Below are positions 6,729 through 14,943 of a DNA stretch of 16,731 nt, one piece after another. The position numbers were made by a program, and so were the translations under genes. The stretch is from NCBI GenBank assembly GCA_017425745.1, contig JAFOXT010000135.1, positions 1 to 16,731 on the forward strand. Reading direction: 5' to 3'. How positions within the stretch are numbered: position 1 is the stretch's first letter; each line of letters begins with the position of its first letter. The notes under the pieces were generated by a model that worked only from the letters and a program-made list of their open reading frames with translations, was not told where the DNA came from and searched no databases. The stretch comes from Clostridia bacterium. Lineage in GTDB: Bacteria; Bacillota; Clostridia; Oscillospirales; Acutalibacteraceae.

Positions 6729-8444
6729 TTATTCCATATACTTTTTCATTTCAGCGCTCATTATATTCTTGATTTCCTGAGCTTCTTCTCTTGTTTTAGC
6801 ACAAGCTGTATAGTAAATTTTAATTTTGGGCTCAGTACCGCTGGGTCTTACAATTACACCGCAGGAATTTTCAAGCTCAAAATAAAGCACATTTGAAGAA
6901 GGAAGATCAATCACTGACTTTACGCCGGTTGCAACATCAAGCTTTTCGCTCTTTTTAAAATCGGAAATTCCGGTTACCTTCATTCCCGCAATTGTCTGAG
7001 GCGGACAATTTCTGAGATTATCCATAATCTCGCCCATTTTAACCATACCTGATGAGCCTTTGAATGCGTAATTGTCAAGGGCGTTAAGGTACATTCCGTG
7101 CTCTGCATAAATGTCTTCCATAACCTCATAAAGGCTCTTGCCCTTTGATTTATAATATGCTGCCATTTCACAGATAAGTGCACAAGCAACAACGGCATCC
7201 TTATCTCTTGCATGAATTCCTGAAAGATATCCGTAGCTTTCTTCCATGCCCACAATAAATCTGTCTGCTTCGCCCTTTGCTTCAAGCATAGTAATATACT
7301 CACCAATATACTTAAAGCCTGTAAGAAGACTCTTTACCTCTGCGCCGTATTTCCTTGCAACTGCATCAACAAGACTTGTTGTTACAAAGGATTTTACCAC
7401 AACGGGATTTTTCGGAAGCAGTGAAAGCTCTTTTCTTCTTGAAAGAAGATATTCGGCAAGAAGTACACCCACCTCATTACCTGTCATAAGCTTATATTCG
7501 TCGCCTGCATTAACTGCAATACCAACTCTGTCGCAGTCAGGATCAGTTGCAAGAAGAAGGTCACAGGGCTCTTCCTTTGCCATTTCAAGACCACATTCAA
7601 ATACCTGTCTGATTTCAGGATTGGGATAAGGGCAGGTCGGGAAATTACCGTCAGGATTTTCCTGCTCTTTAACGATTCTTACATCCTTGATTCCGATATC
7701 AGAAAGAACACGTCTTACGGGCTTGTTACCTGTGCCGTTAAGAGGCGTATAAATAAGCTTAAGTCCGCTGTTTCTGCATTCTTCGGGACTGAGGCAGCAG
7801 CTTTCAACACATTTATAGAAGTCTTCATAAACCTCATCAGCAATATACTCAATTATGCCCTTTTCAACGCCTTCATCGAAATCCATTGTTCTGACATCAG
7901 AGAACATATCTGTTTTCTGAATAAAGCCATAGGTTTTTTCTGCAGCTTCATCTGTCATCTGGTAGCCTTCAGGGTCGTAGCACTTATAACCGTTATATTC
8001 TGCCGGATTATGACTTGCGGTTATAATAATACCGCTTTTGCACTTCAGCTTTCTTACTGCAAATGAAAGCATCGGTGTGGGTACAAGCTCTTTATAAATG
8101 TAAACCTTTATTCCGTTTGCTGCAAGAACACCTGCTGCACTTTTAGCAAAAAGGTCTGACTTTATTCTTGAATCATAAGCAATTGCAACTGAAGGATTTT
8201 CATACTCTGAAAGAAGGAAGGTTGCAAGGCCCTGTGTAGCCTGATTTACAGTATACACATTCATTCGGTTTGTGCCTGCACCTATTATACCGCGAAGTCC
8301 GGCAGTGCCGAAGGTAAGGCTCTGATAAAATCTGTCTTCAATTTCGTTCTCCTTGCCTTCAATATCATTAAGCTCATCAATAAGGTCTTTATCAAGAACA
8401 GCTTTTTCTTTCCACAAAGCGTAAAGCTTATCAATATTGTTCAT
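6729..8444 (-). CDS. Phospho-sugar mutase (phosphoglucomutase/phosphomannomutase)
   Basis: This 571-aa cytoplasmic enzyme of the alpha-D-phosphohexomutase superfamily interconverts hexose 1- and 6-phosphates, feeding glycogen, UDP-glucose and envelope sugar synthesis. The motifs are complete and in order: TASHNPAEYNGYK with phosphoserine Ser144; the metal-binding loop DPDCDRVG (Asp301, 303, 305); the sugar-binding loop GMEESYGY (399-406); and the phosphate-binding loop RPSGTEPK (533-540). The N-terminal FGTAGLRGIIGAG (45-57) is characteristic of the longer PgcA/PGM2-like branch, and the length of about 570 fits. GAGGAGG precedes the ATG by 7 nt. It is the first gene of the operon transcribed from the promoter at 8476-8504, and is linked to two exported proteins. 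Glucose versus mannose versus pentose-phosphate preference is not decidable by eye. Confidence 0.93.
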   Translation of the reverse strand: MNNIDKLYALWKEKAVLDKDLIDELNDIEGKENEIEDRFYQSLTFGTAGLRGIIGAGTNRMNVYTVNQATQGLATFLLSEYENPSVAIAYDSRIKSDLFAKSAAGVLAANGIKVYIYKELVPTPMLSFAVRKLKCKSGIIITASHNPAEYNGYKCYDPEGYQMTDEAAEKTYGFIQKTDMFSDVRTMDFDEGVEKGIIEYIADEVYEDFYKCVESCCLSPEECRNSGLKLIYTPLNGTGNKPVRRVLSDIGIKDVRIVKEQENPDGNFPTCPYPNPEIRQVFECGLEMAKEEPCDLLLATDPDCDRVGIAVNAGDEYKLMTGNEVGVLLAEYLLSRRKELSLLPKNPVVVKSFVTTSLVDAVARKYGAEVKSLLTGFKYIGEYITMLEAKGEADRFIVGMEESYGYLSGIHARDKDAVVACALICEMAAYYKSKGKSLYEVMEDIYAEHGMYLNALDNYAFKGSSGMVKMGEIMDNLRNCPPQTIAGMKVTGISDFKKSEKLDVATGVKSVIDLPSSNVLYFELENSCGVIVRPSGTEPKIKIYYTACAKTREEAQEIKNIMSAEMKKYME

Positions 8445-8475
8445 ATATAAACCTCCTCATATATATCACCTTTTT

Positions 8476-8504
8476 ATTTTACATTCAAAAACCATTATTG
8501 TCAA
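8476..8504 (-). promoter_or_regulatory. Promoter of the phospho-sugar mutase operon
   Basis: Minus-strand TTGACA (8499-8504) lies 17 bp from TAAAAT (8476-8481), about 32 nt upstream of the start codon. It is divergent from the M20 peptidase promoter, with the two -35 boxes about 40 bp apart. Confidence 0.88.
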
Positions 8505-8544
8505 CAGAAACTAATCTTATTATATTAATTTTACACTGTTTCTA

Positions 8545-8573
8545 TTGAATTTTTTGTAGAATAAGTATATAAT
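8545..8573 (+). promoter_or_regulatory. Promoter of the M20 peptidase gene
   Basis: TTGAAT (8545-8550), a 17-bp spacer and TATAAT (8568-8573) lie about 35 nt upstream of the ATG. This is a strong sigma-A match, divergent from the mutase operon promoter. Confidence 0.87.
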
Positions 8574-8608
8574 TATCGGGAACTATTTTTTGAAAAGAGG
8601 TTTTTAGT

Positions 8609-10081
8609 ATGAAGAAATCCAGAGTTGCTCTTGCAGCTTTAGGCGCAGCAGCTGCAGCGAACGCAGTTCATGCTGCTGTTTACCGTCCTAAAAAGGTTGA
8701 AATCAAGCCTGTTCCCGAAGAAAACGTTAACGTTGACAGATACCGTCAGAACCTTTCAAAGGCTATTCAGTACAAAACAATTTCATACAGAGAAACAGAC
8801 AGAGTTGATTGGAATGAATTCACAAAATTCCATAAATTTCTCGACGAGGCTTATCCTCTCATCGCAAAGAATCTTGAGAAGGAAATTATCCCTCCCGCAA
8901 ATCTTCTTTACCGTTGGAAGGGTACAAAAAGCGACCTTAAGCCTATCGCTCTTCTTTCACATCAGGACGTTGTTCCCGTTTCAAGCGGTACCGAAGCCGA
9001 TTGGGAGCACGATGCATTCTCAGGCTACGACGACGGTGAATTCGTATGGGGCCGCGGTGCAGTTGATATGAAGAACCACCTTATTGCTGTTATGGAGTCA
9101 GTTGAAGCTCTTCTTGAAGACGGCTTCCAGCCTGAAAGAGATGTATATCTTCTTTTCGGCGACAACGAAGAGGTTGTTGCTAATGACCAGAACGGTGCGC
9201 TTGACCTTATGACAACTCTTAAAAACAGAGGCATTATGCTCGACAGCGTTCTTGATGAAGGTGGCGCTTTCATCCCCATCAATATTCCCGGTGTGCTCAA
9301 CGACAAGATTCTTGCAGGCGTAGGCGTTGCTGAAAAAGGCTATGCAGATATTGAAATCGTTTGCAACGCAAAGGGCGGTCACTCATCACAGCCTCCCGTA
9401 CACTCTGCTCTCGGTGAGCTTGCAGAAGCAATCAGAGCAATTGAAGCTAACCAGTTCAAGGCTGCCTTCAATGAAAACATGAAGTCTCTTATTGATTCAG
9501 TTGCAAGAGAATGTACATATCCCGTAAGACTTATTACCTGCAATGTTCCTCTTCTTCGTCCTGCACTTCTTGAGGTATGCAAGAAGATTCCCTTTGCAGC
9601 TTGTCTTGTAAGAACAACAACTGCCGTTACAATGGCTCAGGGCAGTCCTGCTGCTAACGTTCTTCCTCAGCGTGCATCTGCAACAATCAACTTCAGAGCT
9701 ATGCCCGGCACAACAAAGGATGACCTTGTAGCTCACATCAGACGCGTTGTTAAAAACAAGGACCTTGAAATCAACGTTCTTAACGCTAAGGAAGCTTCAA
9801 AGTTCTCACCCACAGATTCAAGAAGCTTCAAAATTATCGAAGAGCTCTGCAAGGGTATTCTTCCCAATTCAATTGTTGCTCCCTATCTTGTAATGGGCGG
9901 TACAGACGCTTATCATTATGAGCCCATCTGTGACAATATCAACAGATTTGCTCCCTTCATTCTTGAAATCGGTCTTCTCCGCTGTGCACACGGCACAAAC
10001 GAAAGACTTCCCATCGCTTGTATGAAAGACGGTCTTACCTTCTTTAAGAACTATATCAGAAGAGCAAGCGCTGAAAACTGA
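8609..10081 (+). CDS. M20 family zinc peptidase, PM20D1-like, membrane-anchored
   Basis: This 490-aa metallopeptidase of family M20 cleaves peptide or N-acyl amide bonds with a two-zinc centre. Metal and catalytic residues are visible: LSHQD (His118, Asp120), GRGAVDMK (Asp153, bridging), GDNEEV (Glu187 general base, Glu188 ligand), DEGG (Asp216/Glu217), GGHSS (258, dimerisation-domain His) and AHGTNERL (His461, final zinc ligand). GGTDAYHYE (430-438) also fits the family. The residue before the EE pair is Asn, where Asp is usual. Residues 5-25 are an Ala-rich hydrophobic segment, so the enzyme is probably tethered to the membrane. AGAGG precedes the ATG. It is a single-gene unit with its own promoter and a strong terminator. 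The substrate is unknown; PM20D1-type enzymes handle N-acyl amino acids and dipeptides. Confidence 0.9.
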   Translation: MKKSRVALAALGAAAAANAVHAAVYRPKKVEIKPVPEENVNVDRYRQNLSKAIQYKTISYRETDRVDWNEFTKFHKFLDEAYPLIAKNLEKEIIPPANLLYRWKGTKSDLKPIALLSHQDVVPVSSGTEADWEHDAFSGYDDGEFVWGRGAVDMKNHLIAVMESVEALLEDGFQPERDVYLLFGDNEEVVANDQNGALDLMTTLKNRGIMLDSVLDEGGAFIPINIPGVLNDKILAGVGVAEKGYADIEIVCNAKGGHSSQPPVHSALGELAEAIRAIEANQFKAAFNENMKSLIDSVARECTYPVRLITCNVPLLRPALLEVCKKIPFAACLVRTTTAVTMAQGSPAANVLPQRASATINFRAMPGTTKDDLVAHIRRVVKNKDLEINVLNAKEASKFSPTDSRSFKIIEELCKGILPNSIVAPYLVMGGTDAYHYEPICDNINRFAPFILEIGLLRCAHGTNERLPIACMKDGLTFFKNYIRRASAEN

Positions 10082-10095
10082 TCAAGCTATTTATG

Positions 10096-10132
10096 ACTTT
10101 CTGAGAGCAAACGCCTCTCAGAAAGTTTTTTT
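10096..10132 (+). terminator. Intrinsic terminator of the M20 peptidase gene
   Basis: A 12-bp perfect stem (10096-10107 with 10115-10126) with a 7-nt loop is followed by T7 (10126-10132). It lies 14 nt after the stop codon and is a textbook intrinsic terminator. Confidence 0.96.
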
Positions 10133-10203
10133 ATTTATCGCAACAAAACTTTAACAAAAGAATAGTAACATTAAGCTGTACTACATAAAAGGAGGAAACC
10201 CTT

Positions 10204-10875
10204 ATGCTGAAAATACTTGTAGTAGAAGATGACAGAGATCTGAATAAAAGTATCTGCTCTTATCTCAATCGCATCGGTTATAACACCCGTAGTGTACTCA
10301 ATGCAGACCTTGCCTTTGAAACGCTTTATAACAGCAAGTTTGACATTATAATTTCCGATATTATGATGCCCGGCACAGACGGAATTGAACTGGCAAGAAT
10401 CATTCGCAGACTTGACAGTGAAATTCCCATTCTCTTTATAACTGCAAGAGATGACTTTGCCACAAAACGCAAAAGCTATCAGACAGGCATAGATGACTAT
10501 ATGATAAAGCCTATTGATCTTGAAGAGCTTGTTCTGAGAATTGAGGCGCTTTTACGCAGAGCTAAAATTGCTTCAAACAAAGAGCTTACTGTTGGCTCAC
10601 TGACAATGAGCTCCACAGAACGCACAACAAAAATCAACGGAAAGGAAATACACCTTACCGCAAGAGAGTTCAACATTCTCTATAAGCTTCTTTCCTATCC
10701 GCAAAAGACATTCACCCGTTCACAGCTAATTGAAGAATTCTGGGATGCTGACACCTCTTCAGGTCCTCGAACAGTTGACGTTTATATGGCAAAGCTGAGA
10801 GAGAAATTTTCAGAATGCGAAGATTTTGAAATAAAAACAGTGCACGGACTCGGCTACAAGGCGGTGTTCAGATGA
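10204..10875 (+). CDS. OmpR/PhoB-family response regulator
   Basis: This 223-aa DNA-binding response regulator has a receiver domain at 1-118 with acidic pocket Asp9/Asp10, phospho-acceptor Asp52 (ISDIMMPG), Thr80 (LFITARDD) and Lys102 (MIKPIDLEEL). The C-terminal winged-helix domain (about 130-223) contains LTAREFNILYKLL, the recognition segment SGPRTVDVYMAKLREK and the closing TVHGLGYKA. All switch residues are present, so it should be phosphorylated, presumably by the kinase whose start overlaps its stop (ATGA). The RBS is AAAGGAGG, 8 nt before the ATG. Two TAACA pentamers, 14 bp apart (10152-10156 and 10166-10170), lie upstream and might be a binding site for this or another regulator. 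No clear -35/-10 pair was found. The target genes are unknown. Confidence 0.95.
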   Translation: MLKILVVEDDRDLNKSICSYLNRIGYNTRSVLNADLAFETLYNSKFDIIISDIMMPGTDGIELARIIRRLDSEIPILFITARDDFATKRKSYQTGIDDYMIKPIDLEELVLRIEALLRRAKIASNKELTVGSLTMSSTERTTKINGKEIHLTAREFNILYKLLSYPQKTFTRSQLIEEFWDADTSSGPRTVDVYMAKLREKFSECEDFEIKTVHGLGYKAVFR

Positions 10876-11954
10876 GACGCAAAAAGAAAGATAAACGAAT
10901 AAAATACAGTCTGTTTTCCTTTCACCGTTTTTTCTTCGCTTTTTGTGTTGTAGGCTTTGTTGTTACGGTAAGCTTTTTGCTGTTTCTTAATCCCTCTTGG
11001 TTTTCAGAGAATGTTTACATTCCTGATGACACAATCAAAAAACGAGCAATCAGTACCCTTCTTAACATCATCTTCCTTTGTCTTTCTTTCGCAGTAATTG
11101 ACAGCATAAGAAGACGGGTTCATTTCGGAATTCCCCTTGAAAACATTCTTGATGCTACCCGCGAAATAACAAACGGCAATTTTAAGGTAAGAATTAAGCC
11201 TATGCATAAATTCATCTTTCGTAACGAGCTTGATGTAATTATGGATGACTTCAACAAAATGGCCGAGGAGCTCGAAAGCAACACCTCATTAAAAAACGAT
11301 TTTATTGCGGATGTTTCTCACGAATTCAAAACTCCCCTTTCAGTTATTCAGAACTATGCAACCATGCTTCAGGAGCCCGGGCTTGATGAAGACAAACGAA
11401 AAGAGTATGCAAAAATACTTTCTGATACCTCAATGAATCTCTCTGAGCTTGTTACCAACATTCTTAAGCTTAACAAGCTTGAAAATCAGCAGATATTTCC
11501 TGAAAAGAAGCCGTATAATTTAAGCGAGCAGCTTTGTGAATGTATGCTTCTTTTTGAAAGTAAGTTTGAAAAGAAGAATCTGAATATTCAGCTTGACCTC
11601 GACGAAAACCTGATTATTAAAGCGGATTACGATTTATTGACACATGTTTGGAGCAACCTTTTTTCCAACGCAATAAAATTCAATCAGGTAAACGGAAAGA
11701 TTTTTCTCAGCCTTTCAAAAGAAGGGAATTTTGCAATGGTTAAAGTAAAGGACACCGGCTGCGGAATGACGAAGGAAACCTGTGAGCATATATTTGAAAA
11801 ATTCTATCAGGGCGACACCTCACGTTCAACTCAGGGCAACGGCTTAGGTCTTGCTCTTGTAAAAAGGGTAATTGATATAACATCAGGAGATATTTCAGTA
11901 AGCAGTACTGTAGGTATCGGCACAACCTTTACGGTTTTGTTGCCGTTAGAATAA
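10872..11954 (+). CDS. Membrane histidine kinase partner of the OmpR-type regulator
   Basis: This 360-aa sensor kinase has two transmembrane helices (about 17-39 and 59-79) with only about 18 residues between them, a HAMP linker (about 85-138) and a HisKA domain with phospho-acceptor His150 (DVSHEFKTPLS). The ATPase domain follows, with N box SNLFSNAIKF (Asn262, Asn266), G1 box DTGCGM (Asp294) and G2 box GNGLGLALVKR (322-332). All catalytic motifs are intact. The tiny external loop suggests that it senses within the membrane or through a partner protein rather than binding a ligand outside. Its ATG overlaps the regulator's stop by 4 nt, so the two are translationally coupled. No transporter or other likely partner is adjacent in this orientation. 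The gene ends at a bidirectional hairpin (11970-11998). Confidence 0.95.
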   Translation: MRRKKKDKRIKYSLFSFHRFFFAFCVVGFVVTVSFLLFLNPSWFSENVYIPDDTIKKRAISTLLNIIFLCLSFAVIDSIRRRVHFGIPLENILDATREITNGNFKVRIKPMHKFIFRNELDVIMDDFNKMAEELESNTSLKNDFIADVSHEFKTPLSVIQNYATMLQEPGLDEDKRKEYAKILSDTSMNLSELVTNILKLNKLENQQIFPEKKPYNLSEQLCECMLLFESKFEKKNLNIQLDLDENLIIKADYDLLTHVWSNLFSNAIKFNQVNGKIFLSLSKEGNFAMVKVKDTGCGMTKETCEHIFEKFYQGDTSRSTQGNGLGLALVKRVIDITSGDISVSSTVGIGTTFTVLLPLE

Positions 11955-11969
11955 AACAAAACGCAAAAA

Positions 11970-11998
11970 GTCACCGGAAAGCAAAATTCCGGTGACTC
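11970..11998. terminator. Bidirectional terminator between the kinase and CBS transporter genes
   Basis: An 11-bp perfect stem (11970-11980 with 11988-11998, AGTCACCGGAA and its complement) with a 7-nt loop lies between the convergent genes. The minus transcript ends with T5 and the plus transcript with CTATTTTATT. It is strongest for the minus gene and probably serves both. Confidence 0.85.
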
Positions 11999-12002
11999 TA
12001 TT

Positions 12003-13340
12003 TTATTCTGTCGCTTCGGTTTTCGGTTCAATTTCAACTCTTACCTTACCGATTCTGCGTTCTTCTACATTAAGGATTGTGAACTTCAGATTTTCAAACT
12101 GAAGCTCGTTCTTGTCTTCATTCTTAGGAAGGAAGCCTAAATTACTGATAAGGAAACCGCCGAGAGTATCGTAATCGCCCTCAGGGATAATATCGCCCAC
12201 AAGCTCGTTTACCTCTTCAATATAAGCAGTTCCGTCAATTGTGAAAATGTTTTCGCCCTCTTCAACAATTTCCTCTTCCTCGTTGTCGTATTCGTCCTGA
12301 ATGTTACCTACAATTGCTTCAATAAGGTCTTCAAGAGTAACAATACCTGCTGTGCCGCCGTATTCGTCAACAACAACAGCCATCTGCACACGCTTTTCTG
12401 TCATTTCATCGAAAAGGCTTCCGCAGTTTTTGCTGAAGGGTACATAATACGCATCGCGCATATAATCCTTCGGGCTGTCTTTTTCAGGGAAGTTGTCTGA
12501 TGAAATATACTTGAGAAGGTCTTTTATATATACAATACCGATAATGTTGTCCTGATCCTCGTGATACACGGGAATTCTTGAATATCCGTGCTCAATTGAA
12601 AGGTCAACAACATCCTTAAGGGTGTCTGTATCCTCAACAGCGACCATATCTGTTCTGTGAGTCATAATATCGGAAACGTCAATATCGTCAAATTCGAAGA
12701 TATTGTTTATCATTTCCTTCTGAAGATTTTCAATTACACCCTTTTCCTCACCCACATCAACCATCATTCTGATTTCTTCCTCGGTTACGCTTTCTTCATC
12801 AGCGTTGGGATCAAAGCCGAAAAGTCGTACAACTGCGTTAGTTGAAAGAGAAAGAATTTTTACAAAGGGTGATGTAAGCTTCTTTACAACAAGAAGCACG
12901 GGTACAACCTTGTATGCAATCTGCTCAGGCTTCTGCATTGCCATTCTCTTCGGTGCAAGCTCACCGAGTACAAGTGAGAAATAAGACATAATTACAGTAA
13001 TAAGTACAACGGAAACACCGCCGATTACAGTAGCAGGTGCTGTTGGGAATTTTGCCATTACAGCATCTGTGAGCATATCAGCAAAGGTTGTTGACGCACT
13101 TGCAGAAGTAAGAAAGCCTGCAAGGGTTACACCAATCTGAATTGTAGAAAGGAAGTTACTGGGATTTTCAGTAAGCTTCATAATCTGCTTTGCTTTTTTG
13201 TTGCCTTCCTCTGCCATCTTCTCAACCATATTGTCGTTAAGAGAAATGATTGCAATTTCGCTCATTGCAAAAAAGGCATTGACTAAAATAAGTACGAACA
13301 GTAAAACAATTTGAAAGATAATACTTCCAGGGTCATCCAT
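12003..13340 (-). CDS. CNNM/HlyC-CorC family transporter with CBS pair
   Basis: This 445-aa integral membrane protein belongs to the CNNM/CorC (TlyC, 'hemolysin') family, linked to magnesium or cobalt efflux. The DUF21 membrane domain occupies about 1-185, with hydrophobic segments near 7-32, 62-80 and 104-126 and the signature GELAPKRMA (126-134). A CBS pair (Bateman module) covers about 200-345; MTHR (226-229) opens it, and VVDEYGGTAGIVTLEDLIEAIVG (322-344) is the classic end. The C-terminal CorC/HlyC domain (about 360-440) has DTLGGFL (391-397). The architecture is complete and the length normal. Hemolysin is a historical label; ion transport is the better call. AAAGGAGC precedes the ATG by about 10 nt. 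It has its own promoter (13397-13425) and is divergent from the metallophosphoesterase gene. Confidence 0.93.
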   Translation of the reverse strand: MDDPGSIIFQIVLLFVLILVNAFFAMSEIAIISLNDNMVEKMAEEGNKKAKQIMKLTENPSNFLSTIQIGVTLAGFLTSASASTTFADMLTDAVMAKFPTAPATVIGGVSVVLITVIMSYFSLVLGELAPKRMAMQKPEQIAYKVVPVLLVVKKLTSPFVKILSLSTNAVVRLFGFDPNADEESVTEEEIRMMVDVGEEKGVIENLQKEMINNIFEFDDIDVSDIMTHRTDMVAVEDTDTLKDVVDLSIEHGYSRIPVYHEDQDNIIGIVYIKDLLKYISSDNFPEKDSPKDYMRDAYYVPFSKNCGSLFDEMTEKRVQMAVVVDEYGGTAGIVTLEDLIEAIVGNIQDEYDNEEEEIVEEGENIFTIDGTAYIEEVNELVGDIIPEGDYDTLGGFLISNLGFLPKNEDKNELQFENLKFTILNVEERRIGKVRVEIEPKTEATE

Positions 13341-13396
13341 CTCGGATATTGCTCCTTTCGGGTTTAAAGTTAATGTATTGTAAACTACAACTTGAG

Positions 13397-13425
13397 ATTA
13401 TACTACATTTCCGTTAAAAGGTCAA
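13397..13425 (-). promoter_or_regulatory. Promoter of the CBS transporter gene
   Basis: Minus-strand TTGACC (13420-13425) lies 17 bp from TATAAT (13397-13402), about 57 nt upstream of the start codon. This is near-consensus and leaves room for a short leader. Confidence 0.87.
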
Positions 13426-13473
13426 TGTTTTATATAAATTAATTAAGATTTAAAGTATCCGGTCTATTATTTA

Positions 13474-13502
13474 TTGACAAAGCTTTCTTATAATTATAAA
13501 AT
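13474..13502 (+). promoter_or_regulatory. Promoter of the metallophosphoesterase gene
   Basis: TTGACA (13474-13479) and TAAAAT (13497-13502) are separated by 17 bp, about 32 nt upstream of the ATG. It is divergent from the CBS transporter promoter. Confidence 0.87.
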
Positions 13503-13534
13503 TATACTTATGAAACTTAAGTGAGGTATAAAAG

Positions 13535-14920
13535 ATGAAAATTACCTTTATTGCAGATTTACATCACTATTCAGAAGCCCTCGGCACAAGCGGCAGAGCT
13601 TATGAGCTGAGAAGCGGTTCAGACCAGAAGTGTCTTGCTGAAACAGGTGCGATAATTGATTCAGCCTTTACAAAAATAGGAGACAGCGATACTGAGTCCG
13701 TTGTTATTCTCGGTGACATTACAAACAACGGAGAAATTGTATCCCACGAGGAAATCCGAGAAAAGCTATACAATCTCAAAAAGAAAAAGCCTGTTTATGT
13801 AATCACCGCTACCCACGACTGGTGCTGTGATAAAAATCCCCGTCGCTTTGAAGGCACTTCAACCTTTCACGATGTTCCTGTAATGAAAGCAGAAAATCTG
13901 CGTGATTTCTATAAGGACTTCGGCCCTTCAGAGGCTGTCAGTGAGTTTTTCACTCACCTTGGAACAAGCACATATACTGTTGATATCGGTGATAAGGTAC
14001 GCCTTTTCTGTTTCAACGACGACCAGAATGGCAAGGGTAAATCCGGCTACAAGGAAGACCACCTTCAATGGATAGAGAAGGAAATAAAAAAAGCTCGAAA
14101 AGACGGTAAAATTGTTCTCGGTGCATCTCATCATCTTGTTATGTCACACATTCATCCTATGCTCGCCCGAGGAGGCACCTGCATAGGCGACAAGGAAAAG
14201 GTAGCCTCTCGCTTTGCTGATGCAGGATTGCACTACACTTTTGCAGGACACTCACATATTCAGCACATAAACTCATTCACCTCTGAAAAAGGTAATACAA
14301 TTTATGAGGTAAATGTGGGCTCTCTTGTAGGTTATCCTTCCCCTATCATAAATGTTGAAATTACTGACGACAAAATACATATTGAAACTCAGCACCCTGA
14401 TGAATTCACCTACAAGGGTATTTCTTACGACACCCTCAGCTATACCAGAAAGCACTCACTTATGCTTGTAGATAACCTTTTTTCAGCCGCACAAAAAGGC
14501 AAGGACGAATTCTGCGACCGTCTTACGGCGCTTGGCATCCCTCAGGACAAGGCTTCTATTCTCTACATTATTGCTCATCCTATGCTTAAATATGTGAGCA
14601 ATTGTACAGTTGGCGAAGGATATAAAAAGCTGAAGCTTTTCGGTATGGGAAGACTTTTTGAAAAGAGCCTTATCGAAGAATTCAAGCACAAAAACGTTAT
14701 GGACTTTGCTTATGAAATTTTTCTTTCAGCCCTTGACGGAAGCACCGTAAGGCACCCCAAAGGAAGCTCATATTACAGAATTGTTATGAGCTTTATGGCA
14801 ATACCTCTTAAAATCAAGGATATTGACCTTACAAGAGGTCTTTACGGCGTAGTTGAAAGTATTCTCACCGGAAGCAAGTGGGATATAAACAACTGCGATT
14901 TGCCTAATCTCTATAATTAA
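13535..14920 (+). CDS. Calcineurin-like metallophosphoesterase
   Basis: This 461-aa predicted cytoplasmic phosphoesterase has no signal peptide. The N-terminal two-metal domain carries ADLHH (Asp8, His10), GDITNNGE (Asp61), THDW (93-96), SHH (198-200) and AGHSHIQ (His239, His241). These are the five conserved blocks of the family, in order. The third block normally reads GNHD, with the Asn a metal ligand; here it is ATHD, with Thr93 in place of Asn, so metal binding or activity may be altered. Residues from about 300 to the end form an additional domain of unknown function. The substrate is not predictable. GAGG precedes the ATG by about 9 nt. It is a single-gene unit with promoter 13474-13502. 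Downstream lies the four-way-junction element and then the shared hairpin at 15096-15121. Confidence 0.85.
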   Translation: MKITFIADLHHYSEALGTSGRAYELRSGSDQKCLAETGAIIDSAFTKIGDSDTESVVILGDITNNGEIVSHEEIREKLYNLKKKKPVYVITATHDWCCDKNPRRFEGTSTFHDVPVMKAENLRDFYKDFGPSEAVSEFFTHLGTSTYTVDIGDKVRLFCFNDDQNGKGKSGYKEDHLQWIEKEIKKARKDGKIVLGASHHLVMSHIHPMLARGGTCIGDKEKVASRFADAGLHYTFAGHSHIQHINSFTSEKGNTIYEVNVGSLVGYPSPIINVEITDDKIHIETQHPDEFTYKGISYDTLSYTRKHSLMLVDNLFSAAQKGKDEFCDRLTALGIPQDKASILYIIAHPMLKYVSNCTVGEGYKKLKLFGMGRLFEKSLIEEFKHKNVMDFAYEIFLSALDGSTVRHPKGSSYYRIVMSFMAIPLKIKDIDLTRGLYGVVESILTGSKWDINNCDLPNLYN

Positions 14921-14943
14921 AAATGCACTTTACCATAAGGTAA

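Noticed and set aside
7246..7629. Long frames opposite or alongside real genes (for example 7246-7629 plus, 5835-6158 minus, 9025-9306 minus)
   Set aside because: They are shadow frames inside genes with complete family motifs, with no RBS and low-complexity Ser/Arg-rich translations.
10133..10203. A sigma-A promoter for the two-component operon
   Set aside because: TTAACA at 10151-10156 has no acceptable -10 box at 16-18 bp. Expression could come from another promoter type or a weak site, so none is called.
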